Counted from the stretch's first letter, positions 15,939 to 26,748 are shown. The stretch is DNA of 45,011 nt from Pseudomonadota bacterium (GCA_021793575.1 JAJYSM010000013.1:16469-61479), one strand, 5' to 3'. Notes: generated from the letters alone by a model not told the origin. Made by a program: numbers and translations.

Positions 15939-18781
15939 CCGCCGAAGGCGAAACCCAGCGCGGCGGTGACCGCGCGCACGCCCAGGCTGAGCTGTTCCAG
16001 TTCGGCGTCGCGCGGCGCAATGCGCGAGCGCAGGTCGAGCGTGCAGGCGAGCGCGCGGCGCAGCAGGTCGGCGTGCGCCACGGTGAGGATCGCGGCCTGA
16101 TCGGCGTCCAGCAGACCGTGCACGCGGCAGGCCTCGATCAGCGCGACATTCGCGGTGACGCCGAGCAGCTCGGGGTGGTCACCGGCAGCGGCCAGCACCA
16201 GCCCCTGCAGCGCAAACTCGATATCGAGCAGGCCACCGTGGCCCTGCTTCAGATCGAACCGGCGCGCGTCGGAGCGGTCGCGCTCGGCGCGCCAGCGCCG
16301 GCGCATGCTGCCGACCTCGGCCAGCACCGCCGCGCGCTCGCGCTGCACCGCCAGGATCGCGCGGCGCACCGCGACCAGCTCGGCATTGAGCGCCGCATCA
16401 CCGGCCACCGGGCGCGCGCGCAGCAGCGCCTGGTGCTCCCAGGTCCACGCGCGGCCGCGCTGGTACGCCTCGAAGGCGTCCATGCTACTCACCAGCAAAC
16501 CCTTCGAGCCGTCCGGCCGCAGCCGCGTGTCGACTTCGTACAGGCGCCCGCCGCGGGTCAGCACGGTGAGCCAGTTCATCACCCGCTGGGCCAGCCGCTG
16601 ATACCAGCGGGCGCCTTCCAGCGGGCGTGCGCCGTCGCTCAGCAGCTGCGCGCGGCGGCTGTCGTAGACGAACACCAGATCCAGGTCGGAGGCGAAGCCC
16701 AGCTCCTCGCCGCCGAGGCTGCCGTAGCCGAGCACGCTGAAGCCCGAGCCGCTGCCGGGCAGCCGTCCGTGTTGCGCGATCAGCTCGCGCTCGGCCAGCG
16801 CGGTCACCGCCATCACCACCGACTTAGCGAGCGCAGCCAGCCGGCGCGCGGTGGCGACCGCATCGGCGCGGCCATCGTTGAAGGCCAGCCCGAGCCGGAA
16901 CGCGGTGGAGGCCTTGAACTCATTGATCCGTTCGAGCTCCGCTTCGGCCTCGCGCTCCTCCAGCGTGGTCAGCACGCGGGCGAGCTCGGCGGTGATGTCG
17001 GCGCGCTTGAACGGCAACTGGTCGATGCGCGGATCGAGCACGTCGTCCAGCAGCAGCGGCTGCGCGATCACGCGCTCGGCCAGAAACGCGCTGTCGCCGA
17101 ACACCCGCGCCAGCCGCTTGCGTGCGGTCGGCTGTTCTTCCAGCAGCGCCAGATAGGACGAGCGCCGCGCCACCGCCTGCATCAGCCGCGAGAGCCGCAG
17201 CAGGCACGGCACCGGCGCGGCGCTCACCCGCGCCGAGGCAAACAGCTGCGGCATCAGGTGATCCAGCCGCTCGCGCGAGCGCGCCGACATCGCCCGCACC
17301 GGCACCGACTGCGGCAGCTTCAGCAGCGCCTCGGCCAGCTCGGCGCCCGGCACGAAGCCGGCGGCTTCCAGCATGGCGGCGTCCAGCGATTCAGCGCAGG
17401 CGTGCTGCCACAGCACGCGGTCAGCCGGCGGCACGCTGGCCGCGCGGCCACCCTGCGGCATCAGCACGGCGGCGAACTCCTCGCTGACGATGGCGCGATG
17501 GGCGGCCAGCGCCGCGGCCAGCGTGTCCCAGTCGCGGTAGTCCAGGCTGAGCGCGATGCGCTCGCGGCTCAGCGCATCGTCGGGGATGTCATGGGTCTGC
17601 GCGTCGCGCAGCATCTGCACGCGGTTCTCCACCTGCCGCAGCAGCACGTAGGCCGCGCGCAGCATGCGCGCGCGCGCGCCGTCGATGTGTCCGCGCGCCT
17701 CGCAGGCCACCAGCGCGGGCAGCAGCCCGCGCACGCGCAGGCTGGGCTCGCGGCCGCCGCGGATCAGCTGGGTCAGCTGCACGATGAACTCGATCTCGCG
17801 GATGCCGCCGGGGCCGAGCTTGAGGTTGTCGGCCAGATCCTTGCGCGCGACTTCCGCATCGATCAGCCCCTTCATTTCGCGCAGACCGGCGAACGCGGTG
17901 TAGTCGAGGTACTTGCGGTACACGAACGGCCGCAGCAGCTCCTGCAGCTGCTTGCCGGCATGCCGGTCGCCGGCCACCGGACGCGCCTTGATCCAGGCGT
18001 AGCGCTCCCAGTCGCGCCCCTCGCTCTGGTAGTACTGCTCCATCGCGGCGAACGACAGCGCCAGCCGACCGGCGTTGCCGAACGGGCGCAGGCGCAGGTC
18101 GACGCGGGCGCAGATGCCATCCATGGTCGGCTCATGCAGCAGGCGCACCAGCTGGCGCCCGAGCCGGATGAAATACTCGCTGTTGTCCAGCCCGCGCGCG
18201 CCGTCGCTGTGGCCGCTGTGCGGATAGGCCAGCACCAGGTCGATGTCCGACGAGAAGTTCAGCTCGCTGCCGCCGAGCTTGCCGAAGCCGATCACCAGCA
18301 GCCGCTGCAGCCGGCCCTCGGGATCGCGGCTGTGGCCGTAACGTGCGGCCAGCGCGCGCTCGGCCCAGTCCAGCGCGACGCCGAGCAGCGCCTCGTACAG
18401 CACGCTGGTGGCGGACAGGATCTCCGGCAGCTCGTCCAGCCCGTTGACATCGCGAAACACCAGCCGCAGCGCCTCGGCATGACGGAAGCGGCGCAGCGCC
18501 TGCATGCAGGTCGCTTCGTCGTCCGGCAGTTTCAGGGCGTCGATGCGCGCACTGGCGTCACTGCCCGCGCGCAGCCGCTCCAGCCCCTGCGGCGACAGCA
18601 GCTGCGGCTGGCGGCTCCACACCTCGAACGCGAAATCGCTGGCCAGCAGGGTGCGCCGGATGCGCTCGGCCACGCCGGCGTCGTCGTGCAGCGGTACGCC
18701 GGCGTCGCGGCAGCGGGCGACCAGGTCGGCGTAGCGGTCGTCGATCATCGCGCGCAGCGCGGGGGATTCATGGGCAGCCAT
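15935..18781 (-). CDS. glnE: Bifunctional glutamine synthetase adenylyltransferase / adenylyl-removing enzyme
   Basis: A 948-residue protein, normal length for GlnE, which adenylylates glutamine synthetase when nitrogen is plentiful and removes AMP when it is scarce, under control of PII (GlnB). Both nucleotidyltransferase halves are intact. The N-terminal removase carries GSELNFSSDIDLVLAY near residue 178. The C-terminal transferase carries GEELGFASDLDLVFVYD near residue 697, each with the DxD metal site. Helical regulatory segments (for example ENRVQMLRDAQTHDIPDD) lie between. The ATG at 18781 is chosen over upstream frame extension to 18904, which is basic and low-complexity. It is transcribed against the ELM1-family gene, with overlapping stops. 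Confidence 0.95.
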   Translation of the reverse strand: MAAHESPALRAMIDDRYADLVARCRDAGVPLHDDAGVAERIRRTLLASDFAFEVWSRQPQLLSPQGLERLRAGSDASARIDALKLPDDEATCMQALRRFRHAEALRLVFRDVNGLDELPEILSATSVLYEALLGVALDWAERALAARYGHSRDPEGRLQRLLVIGFGKLGGSELNFSSDIDLVLAYPHSGHSDGARGLDNSEYFIRLGRQLVRLLHEPTMDGICARVDLRLRPFGNAGRLALSFAAMEQYYQSEGRDWERYAWIKARPVAGDRHAGKQLQELLRPFVYRKYLDYTAFAGLREMKGLIDAEVARKDLADNLKLGPGGIREIEFIVQLTQLIRGGREPSLRVRGLLPALVACEARGHIDGARARMLRAAYVLLRQVENRVQMLRDAQTHDIPDDALSRERIALSLDYRDWDTLAAALAAHRAIVSEEFAAVLMPQGGRAASVPPADRVLWQHACAESLDAAMLEAAGFVPGAELAEALLKLPQSVPVRAMSARSRERLDHLMPQLFASARVSAAPVPCLLRLSRLMQAVARRSSYLALLEEQPTARKRLARVFGDSAFLAERVIAQPLLLDDVLDPRIDQLPFKRADITAELARVLTTLEEREAEAELERINEFKASTAFRLGLAFNDGRADAVATARRLAALAKSVVMAVTALAERELIAQHGRLPGSGSGFSVLGYGSLGGEELGFASDLDLVFVYDSRRAQLLSDGARPLEGARWYQRLAQRVMNWLTVLTRGGRLYEVDTRLRPDGSKGLLVSSMDAFEAYQRGRAWTWEHQALLRARPVAGDAALNAELVAVRRAILAVQRERAAVLAEVGSMRRRWRAERDRSDARRFDLKQGHGGLLDIEFALQGLVLAAAGDHPELLGVTANVALIEACRVHGLLDADQAAILTVAHADLLRRALACTLDLRSRIAPRDAELEQLSLGVRAVTAALGFAFGG

Positions 18782-18985
18782 CGCCGCATTGTGCCGCACG
18801 GCGCGCGCGCCGTTGTCCTGCAGTGCCCCGCGCGGTGCACCGCCGCCACGCCGGCGCGTTGAACTGGCCATGTCCAGGCCCGAGACTTGCCGGGCGACGC
18901 CCACCTCGGGTTCATCTGGACTTGATTACATTTCAGCGTCCACCTCCATGACTGCTGCTGCCATGACTGCTGCCACAGGACCGCG

Positions 18986-20905
18986 ATGCCGCTGAATTGC
19001 CCAAGCCGCACCGAGCGCCGGCGCCTGCTGCTGCGGCGCACTGCGCTGGTGGCGCTGCTGGCGCTGGCCTTCGTGCTACTTACCGGCATGCTCGACGGCG
19101 GCGCCGGGGTGATGCCGTGGCGGCTGTTCGACCAGCCGCGCTTCCCGCTGGCCAATGCGGGGCCGGGCCTGCTGCTGGCCGGCGTGCTGCTGGTGCTGAG
19201 CCGGCGCCTGCTGCTCTCGTTCGGGCTGGCGTTTCTGCTGCAGGGGCTGCTGTACGCCATCAATTTTCTCAAGCTGGCCAACCTCGGCACGCCACTGTTG
19301 CCGGCCGATTTCCGCATGGTGGGCCAGCTGCGCCGGGGCGGTGCGCACCTGCTGGCCGGCTACCTGCCGCACAGCCCGTGGCCTTACCTCGCGCTGCTGA
19401 CCGCGGTGCTGCTGGTACTGGCGATGTGGCGCTACGAGCCGCCGCTGTTTTCGCGCCAGCCGCGCGGCAAGCGCTGGCTGGCCGGCGGCGCGCTCACCGC
19501 CGGGTTGCTCAGCCTGCTGGTCGGCATGCCCGCGTGGGGCACGCTCTACAACGCCCGCGTGCTGTGGCTGGAGCCGTGGTCGGCCGCCGCCACCAGCAAC
19601 CACGCGGGGCTGATCAGCTCGCTGATGATGTTTCATCTGCAGTACGGCCGCGCCAAGCCGAAGCCCGACCGCGCTGCGGCCAGCCGCCTGATCGCGCAGT
19701 CCGCGCCGGCGCTGCGCCAGGCCATGCAGGCGCCGGCGCCACGCGTGCTGCCGGACATCGTGGTGGTGCAGAGCGAATCGTTCTTCGATCCGCGCATCCT
19801 GCGCGGCTACGAGCGCAGCGACTTCACGCCCAACCTGCAGCGGCTCGCCGCGCACGGCAGCAGCGGCCCGCTGCACGTGCCCACCTTCGGCGGCGGCACC
19901 ATCCGCACCGAGTTCGAGGTACTCACCGGCCTGTCACTGCACTATTTCGACGACCTGCAGTTTCCCTATCTGCAGATGAACCACAAGACGGTGCCGAGCC
20001 TGGTGCGCGTGCTGAAGCAGCACGGCTACGAGACGATCGCAGTGCACGGCAACGACCCGGCGTTCTGGAACCGCACGACCGCATTCAAGGCGCTCGGTTT
20101 CGACCGCTTCGTGTCGCAGTCGTCGTTCCCGGCCGACGCCGCGATGGACGGCAAGTACATGGCCGACAGCGCGATGACCGACGAGATCCTGGCGCAGCTG
20201 ACGCATGCCGGGCCGCCCCAATTCATCTTCGCCATCAGCATCGAGGCGCACGGCCCGTACGACGTCGAGCCCGCCCGTGCCGCCGAGCGCGACGCCATCG
20301 CGGTACCGGCTGGCATCACCGGCAAGGACAAGCTGGAGCTGCAGAATTACCTCTATCACCTCGGCCACGCCGACGCCGAGCTGGGCCGGCTGGTGGCCGC
20401 ACTGGCCGCCCGCGCGCGGCCCAGCCTGGTGCTGTTCTACGGCGATCACCTGCCTGGACTGAGCGACAGCTACCGTATCGCCGGCTTCGTCGATGGCAAG
20501 GACATGCTGAGCCAGGCCGGCGTCTGGCTGCTGGTCGATCCGCACGCCGACAAGGCCGCGCCGGTACGCGAGGAGACTGCGGCGTGGCTGCTGCCCGGCA
20601 AGCTGCTGGCGCAGGCCGGCATCCGCGACGACGCCTATTTCGCGCTGATCGAACTGGTCGGCGCGCCGCTGGCGGCACTCACCGCCGCCCCCGGCGCACC
20701 GCCACCGGCCGAAGGCAGCCGACAGCAGCACATGGATCGTGCGGTGGCCGCCATCGAACAGCTGCGCATGAACGGCAAGCTCGACCCATTGCTGGCGAAA
20801 CCCGACCCGCCCGCCGCCGGCCTCGACCGCGGTGCGGCGCTGCCGCCACGCACGCCGACGATTGCGCCAGCACCTGTGGTACCGGCCCACCAGGCCGAAC
20901 GCTGA
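18986..20905 (+). CDS. LtaS/OpgB-like phosphoglycerol-type transferase (sulfatase fold)
   Basis: 639 residues. About five N-terminal membrane helices (to about residue 185) are followed by a periplasmic alkaline-phosphatase-like catalytic domain. Metal and nucleophile residues are visible: E264 in VVVQSESFFDP, a Thr nucleophile in GGGTIRTEFE (T305 or T308), and D487-H488 in LFYGDHLPG. EVLTGLSLHYF and HGNDPAFWNR are typical of the LTA-synthase-like sulfatase group. Gram-negative members transfer phosphoglycerol or phosphoethanolamine to glucans or LPS; the acceptor here is unknown. The last 80 residues are Pro/Ala-rich and probably disordered. AGGA precedes the ATG by five bases. The 205-bp gap upstream has a TACATT that might be a -10 (18927-18932) and a doubled 12-base CCATGACTGCTG. 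Confidence 0.85.
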   Translation: MPLNCPSRTERRRLLLRRTALVALLALAFVLLTGMLDGGAGVMPWRLFDQPRFPLANAGPGLLLAGVLLVLSRRLLLSFGLAFLLQGLLYAINFLKLANLGTPLLPADFRMVGQLRRGGAHLLAGYLPHSPWPYLALLTAVLLVLAMWRYEPPLFSRQPRGKRWLAGGALTAGLLSLLVGMPAWGTLYNARVLWLEPWSAAATSNHAGLISSLMMFHLQYGRAKPKPDRAAASRLIAQSAPALRQAMQAPAPRVLPDIVVVQSESFFDPRILRGYERSDFTPNLQRLAAHGSSGPLHVPTFGGGTIRTEFEVLTGLSLHYFDDLQFPYLQMNHKTVPSLVRVLKQHGYETIAVHGNDPAFWNRTTAFKALGFDRFVSQSSFPADAAMDGKYMADSAMTDEILAQLTHAGPPQFIFAISIEAHGPYDVEPARAAERDAIAVPAGITGKDKLELQNYLYHLGHADAELGRLVAALAARARPSLVLFYGDHLPGLSDSYRIAGFVDGKDMLSQAGVWLLVDPHADKAAPVREETAAWLLPGKLLAQAGIRDDAYFALIELVGAPLAALTAAPGAPPPAEGSRQQHMDRAVAAIEQLRMNGKLDPLLAKPDPPAAGLDRGAALPPRTPTIAPAPVVPAHQAER

Positions 20906-20960
20906 CGCAGGCCAACAGCGGCTCGCCGCATGTCCGGCCCCCGCGCATGCCTGCATAGAA

Positions 20961-20986
20961 AAAGCCCCGCACGATGGCGGGGCTTT
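20961..20986. terminator. Bidirectional intrinsic terminator between the LtaS-like gene and groL
   Basis: The stem AAAGCCCCGC (20961-20970) pairs with GCGGGGCTTT (20977-20986) around ACGATG. It has A-rich and T-rich flanks on both sides (GAAAAAG, CTTTCTTC). It lies between the two convergent stops at 20905 and 21013. Confidence 0.88.
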
Positions 20987-21012
20987 CTTCATTGCTGCGG
21001 TATGGCCTGGAC

Positions 21013-22688
<1,676 letters not shown>

Positions 22689-22782
22689 GAATAGGTACGG
22701 AAAATTCCGCAGGATTGTTCCAGAAGGAGCCGAAGGCGACTGGCGTGCGCGCTTTGCTCCACGCGCTCACCAATCAAGGCAA

Positions 22783-23076
22783 TCAGCCCTCGATTACAGC
22801 CACGATGTCGTCTTCCTTCAGGAACACCAGATCCTCGCCGTCGATCTTGATTTCCTGGCCGGCGTACTTGCCGAACAGCACCGTGTCGCCGGCCTTCAGC
22901 GACATCGGGCGCACCTTGCCGTCGCTCATGATGAGGCCGGTACCGGCGGCGACGACCTTGCCGCGAGTGGGCTTTTCGGTGGCGCTGTCGGGGATGACGA
23001 TGCCGCCGGCGGAGACGCGCTCCTCTTCCAGGCGCTTGACGATGACGCGATCATGCAACGGACGCAGTGTGCTCAT
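22783..23076 (-). CDS. groS: Co-chaperonin GroES
   Basis: A 97-residue 10-kDa chaperonin, the heptameric lid of GroEL. The sequence follows the family throughout: [18 protein letters not shown], the mobile loop [41 protein letters not shown] and the terminal EDDIVAVIE. The ATG at 23076 has GGAG at six bases. The longer frame to 23145 would run into the CIRCE element and is not used. It is first gene of the operon, with groL downstream. Confidence 0.98.
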   Translation of the reverse strand: MSTLRPLHDRVIVKRLEEERVSAGGIVIPDSATEKPTRGKVVAAGTGLIMSDGKVRPMSLKAGDTVLFGKYAGQEIKIDGEDLVFLKEDDIVAVIEG

Positions 23077-23138
23077 GGGTGGCTCCAGCTGTGAAGTGAG
23101 GTGGGACAAGGCTTTGAGGACCGGGATCGGCGCTGTTG

Positions 23139-23165
23139 CTAGCACTCAAGGTCGACGAGTGCCAA
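23139..23165 (-). promoter_or_regulatory. CIRCE operator (HrcA binding site) of groS-groL
   Basis: Read on the minus strand: TTGGCACTC, nine bases, GAGTGCTAG. This matches the CIRCE consensus TTAGCACTC-N9-GAGTGCTAA at 16 of 18 positions. It sits just downstream of the -10 element, where HrcA repression of heat-shock chaperonin genes acts. HrcA itself is not in the window. Confidence 0.93.
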
Positions 23166-23192
23166 TTTTAGCCGCGCAAGAATTCCTTGCAA
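23165..23192 (-). promoter_or_regulatory. Promoter of groS-groL
   Basis: On the minus strand TTGCAA (23187-23192) is followed after 16 bp by TAAAAT (23165-23170), a housekeeping-type sigma-70 promoter whose start region is covered by CIRCE. I see no sigma-32-like -35 (CTTGAA) at the right distance, which fits HrcA-type control. Confidence 0.65.
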
Positions 23193-23349
23193 GAGGCTCG
23201 AACCGGCGACCTCACCACTTATTGGGTGAGTGCGGCCAGGTTTCAAGAGCGGCTGCGACCATCGGTTCGACCATCGGCATCGGCGACCGGCCCCAATCGA
23301 CCCACCGTCACAAGGTCGCACGCCGCGCCGCAGGCGCAACCCGCTGGGC

Positions 23350-23355
23350 TATAAT
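23350..23355 (+). promoter_or_regulatory. -10 element upstream of dsbD
   Basis: A perfect TATAAT, 48 bp before the dsbD start. The -35 area is GC-rich and weak. The 327-bp gap between groS and dsbD (23077-23403) holds, in order, the groS leader, CIRCE, the divergent groS promoter and this element. I see no gene in it. Confidence 0.55.
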
Positions 23356-23403
23356 GCCGCTCCACCCGCGACAGGCGCGGGTCACTGCCGTGACGGAATG
23401 TCG

Positions 23404-25602
23404 ATGCGATCGAAACTCCCTGGCCGGTTTGCCGCCGCCCTGCTGGTGCTGCTGAGCCTGTCGCTGGGGGCGCAGCCCGGCTTCGCGCAGGGCACCGACA
23501 CCCTGCTGGCGGTGACGCAGGCCTACCGGCTCAGTGCCGACGCCTCCACGCCTGGCCTGCTCAAGCTGCACTGGGCGATTGCGCCGCATTACTACCTGTA
23601 TCGCGGCCGCATGCAGTTCAAGGGCGGCGCCGGCGTGACGCTGGGTGTCGCGCAGCTTCCCGCTGGCGAAAAGCATCACGACGAATACCTGGGCGACGTG
23701 GAGACCTACCACAACGCGGTGGATGCCACGCTGCCCTACACCGTGGCCGCCGGCACCCGGCGGCTGCAGCTGAGCGTGCAGTTCCAGGGCTGCCATGAGG
23801 TCGACCCGAAGATCTGCTATCCGCCGCACACCGAGCAGCTGGACCTGCCGCTGCCCGCCGGCGCCCCCGCCAGCGTGCCGGCAACCGCCGCACCGGCTCG
23901 CGGTGCCGGCGCGCTCGGCGCCGCGCTGAGCGCGCTGGGCCAGCCAGCCAGCGGCACCCCAGCGGCGGCGCTGCCGCCGGAGCAGGCGTTCCGGCTGGAC
24001 GCGCTGGCCCGTTCGCCGCATCAGCTGCTGCTGCGCTGGACGATGCCCAAGGGCTACTACCTGTATCGCGACAAGATCACCCTGCAGCTGCAGGACGCCG
24101 CCGGGCTGACGCTGCAGCCGGAGTGGCCGGCGGGCGTGGTTCATCACGACGGCCAGTACGGCGACGTCACCGTGTATTTCGACCAACTCGAACTGCCGGT
24201 GACGGTGGTGGGCGATCTGGCCGGACGCCACCAGCTGACCGTGCTGGCAAGCTTCCTGGGCTGCCAGAACGGCGGCGTGTGCTATCCGTTGATGCATCGC
24301 ACGCTGACGATCGCGCTGGATGGCAGCAGCGCGTCCCCCGCCAGCATGCCGGCCGTGCAAACGCCGCCTGCCGACAGCCCGCCGGCGCCGCTGCAGGTGA
24401 GTCTGTTCGCAGCCCTGCTGCTGGCGCTGGGCGGCGGCCTGATTCTCAACCTGATGCCGTGCGTGCTGCCGGTGCTGTCGATCAAGGCGGTCGGCGTGCT
24501 GGAAAGCGGCGGCGGCCCGGCGGCCGCGCGGCGGCATGCGCTGTTCTACACCGCCGGCGTGCTGGCCAGCTTCGCCGCGCTGGGGCTGGGCATCCTCGCC
24601 CTGCGCGCCGCCGGCCATGCGCTGGGCTGGGGCACCCAGCTGCAGCAGCCGCTGGTGGTGGGCGTGTTGGCTCTGGTGATGCTGGCGGTGGGGCTGTCGA
24701 TGTCCGGCGTGGTGCAGTTCGGCGCCACGCTGGGCAACACCGGCGCCGGGCTCGCGACGCGCTCCGGGCCGGCCGGCGATTTCTTCACCGGCGTGCTGGC
24801 GGTGGTGGTGGCCAGCCCGTGCACCGCACCCTTCATGGGCAGCGCGCTGGCCTATGCGTTTGCCGCGCCGATGCTGTCGGCGCTGCTGGTGTTCCTGACG
24901 CTGGGCGTCGGGCTGGCGCTGCCGTTTCTGGCTGTAGGCTTTGTGCCCGCGCTGGCGCGCCTGCTGCCGCGGCCGGGCCGCTGGATGGAGACGCTGAAGC
25001 AGGCGCTGGCGTTCCCGATGTATCTGACCGCGGCGTGGCTGGCGTGGGTGCTGGCCAACCAGCGCGGCGCCGACGCGGTGGGCCTGCTGCTGGTGGCGGC
25101 GGTGCTGCTGGCGATGACGCTTTGGTGGTTCGAGCGCAGCCGCCAGCGCGGTCCCTTCAGCCGCGCGTGGGTGCTGGTGCTGGCGCTGCTGACGCTGCTG
25201 CCGGTCTACCTGCTGGCCCAGGTGCCGCCGCCGCAGCGCGGCATCGCCCGCGTGGCGGGGGTGGTCGCCTACAGTCCGCAGAAGCTGGCCGAGCTGCGCG
25301 CCGCCGACATTCCGGTGTTTGTCGACATCGGCGCCGACTGGTGCGTCACCTGCAAGGCCAACGAGCACACCGTGCTGAACACGCCGGCGTTTCGCGACCT
25401 GCTCAAGCGTACCGGCGCGGTCTACATGAAAGGCGACTGGACCAACGCCGACCCGACCATCAGCGCGTTCCTGCAGGAATATCGCACGCCCGGCGTGCCG
25501 CTGTACGTGGTGTTTCCGAAACACGGCGGCCCCGGCCGGCAGCTTTCCACCGTACTGACCGCGGCGCTGGTCGAAAAAGCACTGACCGCGGCGGCGCACT
25601 AG
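23404..25602 (+). CDS. dsbD: Thiol:disulfide interchange protein DsbD with two N-terminal alpha domains
   Basis: 732 residues. DsbD carries electrons from cytoplasmic thioredoxin across the inner membrane to periplasmic reductases. After a signal peptide (about 1-29) come two tandem DsbD-alpha domains, each with its own Cys pair: C130/C138 (GCHEVDPKIC, seven residues between) and C287/C293 (GCQNGGVC, five between). The eight-helix membrane domain has the redox pair C353 (LNLMPCVLPVLS) and C473 (VVASPCTAPFMG). The C-terminal thioredoxin-like gamma domain has C647-VT-C650 (DWCVTC). E. coli DsbD is 565 residues with one alpha domain, so the extra 170 or so are the duplicate. The start at 23404 gives GGA six bases upstream; ATG 23398 is also possible. 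The next gene starts three bases after the stop. Confidence 0.95.
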   Translation: MRSKLPGRFAAALLVLLSLSLGAQPGFAQGTDTLLAVTQAYRLSADASTPGLLKLHWAIAPHYYLYRGRMQFKGGAGVTLGVAQLPAGEKHHDEYLGDVETYHNAVDATLPYTVAAGTRRLQLSVQFQGCHEVDPKICYPPHTEQLDLPLPAGAPASVPATAAPARGAGALGAALSALGQPASGTPAAALPPEQAFRLDALARSPHQLLLRWTMPKGYYLYRDKITLQLQDAAGLTLQPEWPAGVVHHDGQYGDVTVYFDQLELPVTVVGDLAGRHQLTVLASFLGCQNGGVCYPLMHRTLTIALDGSSASPASMPAVQTPPADSPPAPLQVSLFAALLLALGGGLILNLMPCVLPVLSIKAVGVLESGGGPAAARRHALFYTAGVLASFAALGLGILALRAAGHALGWGTQLQQPLVVGVLALVMLAVGLSMSGVVQFGATLGNTGAGLATRSGPAGDFFTGVLAVVVASPCTAPFMGSALAYAFAAPMLSALLVFLTLGVGLALPFLAVGFVPALARLLPRPGRWMETLKQALAFPMYLTAAWLAWVLANQRGADAVGLLLVAAVLLAMTLWWFERSRQRGPFSRAWVLVLALLTLLPVYLLAQVPPPQRGIARVAGVVAYSPQKLAELRAADIPVFVDIGADWCVTCKANEHTVLNTPAFRDLLKRTGAVYMKGDWTNADPTISAFLQEYRTPGVPLYVVFPKHGGPGRQLSTVLTAALVEKALTAAAH

Positions 25603-25605
25603 CCC

Positions 25606-26145
25606 ATGACCCGCAGCAACTGGCTGATCCTGGCGCTGGCGGTGCTGGCGGCCGCCACCGGCGGCTATGTGGAACACCGCCAGGCGCAGCCGCCGCCGGC
25701 CGACGCGGCCTGGCTCGGCCAGCCGCTGCCCGCCATCAGCCTGGCCGATCTCGACGGCCGGATGCACCGGCTGAGCGACTATCGCGGCCACCGCGTGCTG
25801 CTGAATTTCTGGGCCAGCTGGTGCGGCCCGTGCCTCGATGAAATGCCCGCACTGAGCCGGGCGCAGGCGCGCTTCGGCGGTTCCGGTTCGGCGCCGATGA
25901 TCGTCGGCATCGCGATGGACGAGCCGGCCCGCGTGCGCGCCTTCGTGGCAGCCCACCCGCCGGGCTATCCGGTACTGCTCGGCCGGCTCGCAGCGCCGAG
26001 CACCTCGCTGCTGCTCGGCGATGCGCGCGAGGTGCTGCCCTACAGCGTGCTGGTCGATGCCGAGGGACGCATCCTGGCCACCCACGCCGGCGCCCTCAGC
26101 GCGGCGCAGATCGCACAGTGGCTGGCGCCTCGTCGCGCGCCCTGA
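25606..26145 (+). CDS. TlpA/ResA-type membrane-anchored thioredoxin
   Basis: A 179-residue periplasmic thiol-disulfide reductase anchored by one N-terminal helix (about residues 5-22, NWLILALAVLAAATGGYV). The thioredoxin fold has the active site W72-C73-G-P-C76 (NFWASWCGPCLDEMPAL) and the cis-Pro region VLPYSVLVDAEGRI. It begins three bases after dsbD, so the two are surely co-transcribed and DsbD is the likely electron donor. Substrates may be cytochrome c maturation or other periplasmic thiols; there is nothing nearby to decide. Confidence 0.92.
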   Translation: MTRSNWLILALAVLAAATGGYVEHRQAQPPPADAAWLGQPLPAISLADLDGRMHRLSDYRGHRVLLNFWASWCGPCLDEMPALSRAQARFGGSGSAPMIVGIAMDEPARVRAFVAAHPPGYPVLLGRLAAPSTSLLLGDAREVLPYSVLVDAEGRILATHAGALSAAQIAQWLAPRRAP

Positions 26146-26289
26146 GCGCGGCGCCGACATACGCTGCCGCACGGCATTTCGGCGCTTCTCCGCCAAACAT
26201 CGCCGAACTGCGCTGAACTGGACAACATTCCCGGCTGCGTGCACACTGCGCCGGGTTTCCGGAATCACCGGAGAGACGCGGGGTGCAGC

Positions 26290-26748
26290 GTGGCGAAGAT
26301 CCTGGTCCTGCACGGGCCCAACCTCAATCTGCTGGGCGCGCGCGAGCCGGACATCTACGGCCGGCAGACCCTGGCCGAGATCAACCAGCAGCTGGCCGCA
26401 CAGGCGCAGGCCGCCGGGCACGAGCTGGGCTGGTTCCAGTCCAACGCCGAGCACGAGTTGATCGGGCGCATCCAGCAGGCGCGCGACGACCTCACCGCGA
26501 TCATCCTGTTCAACCCCGGCGCGTTCACCCACACCAGCATCGCGCTGCGCGACGCGCTGGCGGCAGTGGCGATCCCGTTCATCGAGGTGCACCTGTCCAA
26601 CGTGCATGCGCGCGAGCCGTTCCGCCGGCATTCCTACCTGTCCGACATCGCGATCGGCGTGATCTGCGGCTTCGGCGGCGACAGCTACGTGCTGGCGCTG
26701 GACGCGGCGATGCGCCGGCTGCAGACCGCCACGAACGCGGCGCCCTGA
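26290..26748 (+). CDS. aroQ: 3-dehydroquinate dehydratase, type II
   Basis: A 152-residue dodecameric type II dehydroquinase, the third step of the shikimate pathway (3-dehydroquinate to 3-dehydroshikimate). [19 protein letters not shown] contains catalytic R18 and Y23. [17 protein letters not shown] and [17 protein letters not shown] carry the conserved Asn, His and Arg; [12 protein letters not shown] closes the fold. It starts with GTG at 26290, aligned with the family start and preceded by GGGGTG. The frame extension to 26239 is unlikely. It heads the aroQ-accB-accC order that is common in gammaproteobacteria. Confidence 0.96.
   Translation: MAKILVLHGPNLNLLGAREPDIYGRQTLAEINQQLAAQAQAAGHELGWFQSNAEHELIGRIQQARDDLTAIILFNPGAFTHTSIALRDALAAVAIPFIEVHLSNVHAREPFRRHSYLSDIAIGVICGFGGDSYVLALDAAMRRLQTATNAAP

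Noticed and set aside
15740..18862. A 1040-codon plus-strand frame opposite glnE
   Set aside because: Shadow of glnE: its composition mirrors the third-position GC bias and it shows no protein family.
18949..18980. Doubled CCATGACTGCTG upstream of the LtaS-like gene as an operator
   Set aside because: A short 15-base-period duplication without symmetry; it may be simple slippage and no binding protein is suggested.
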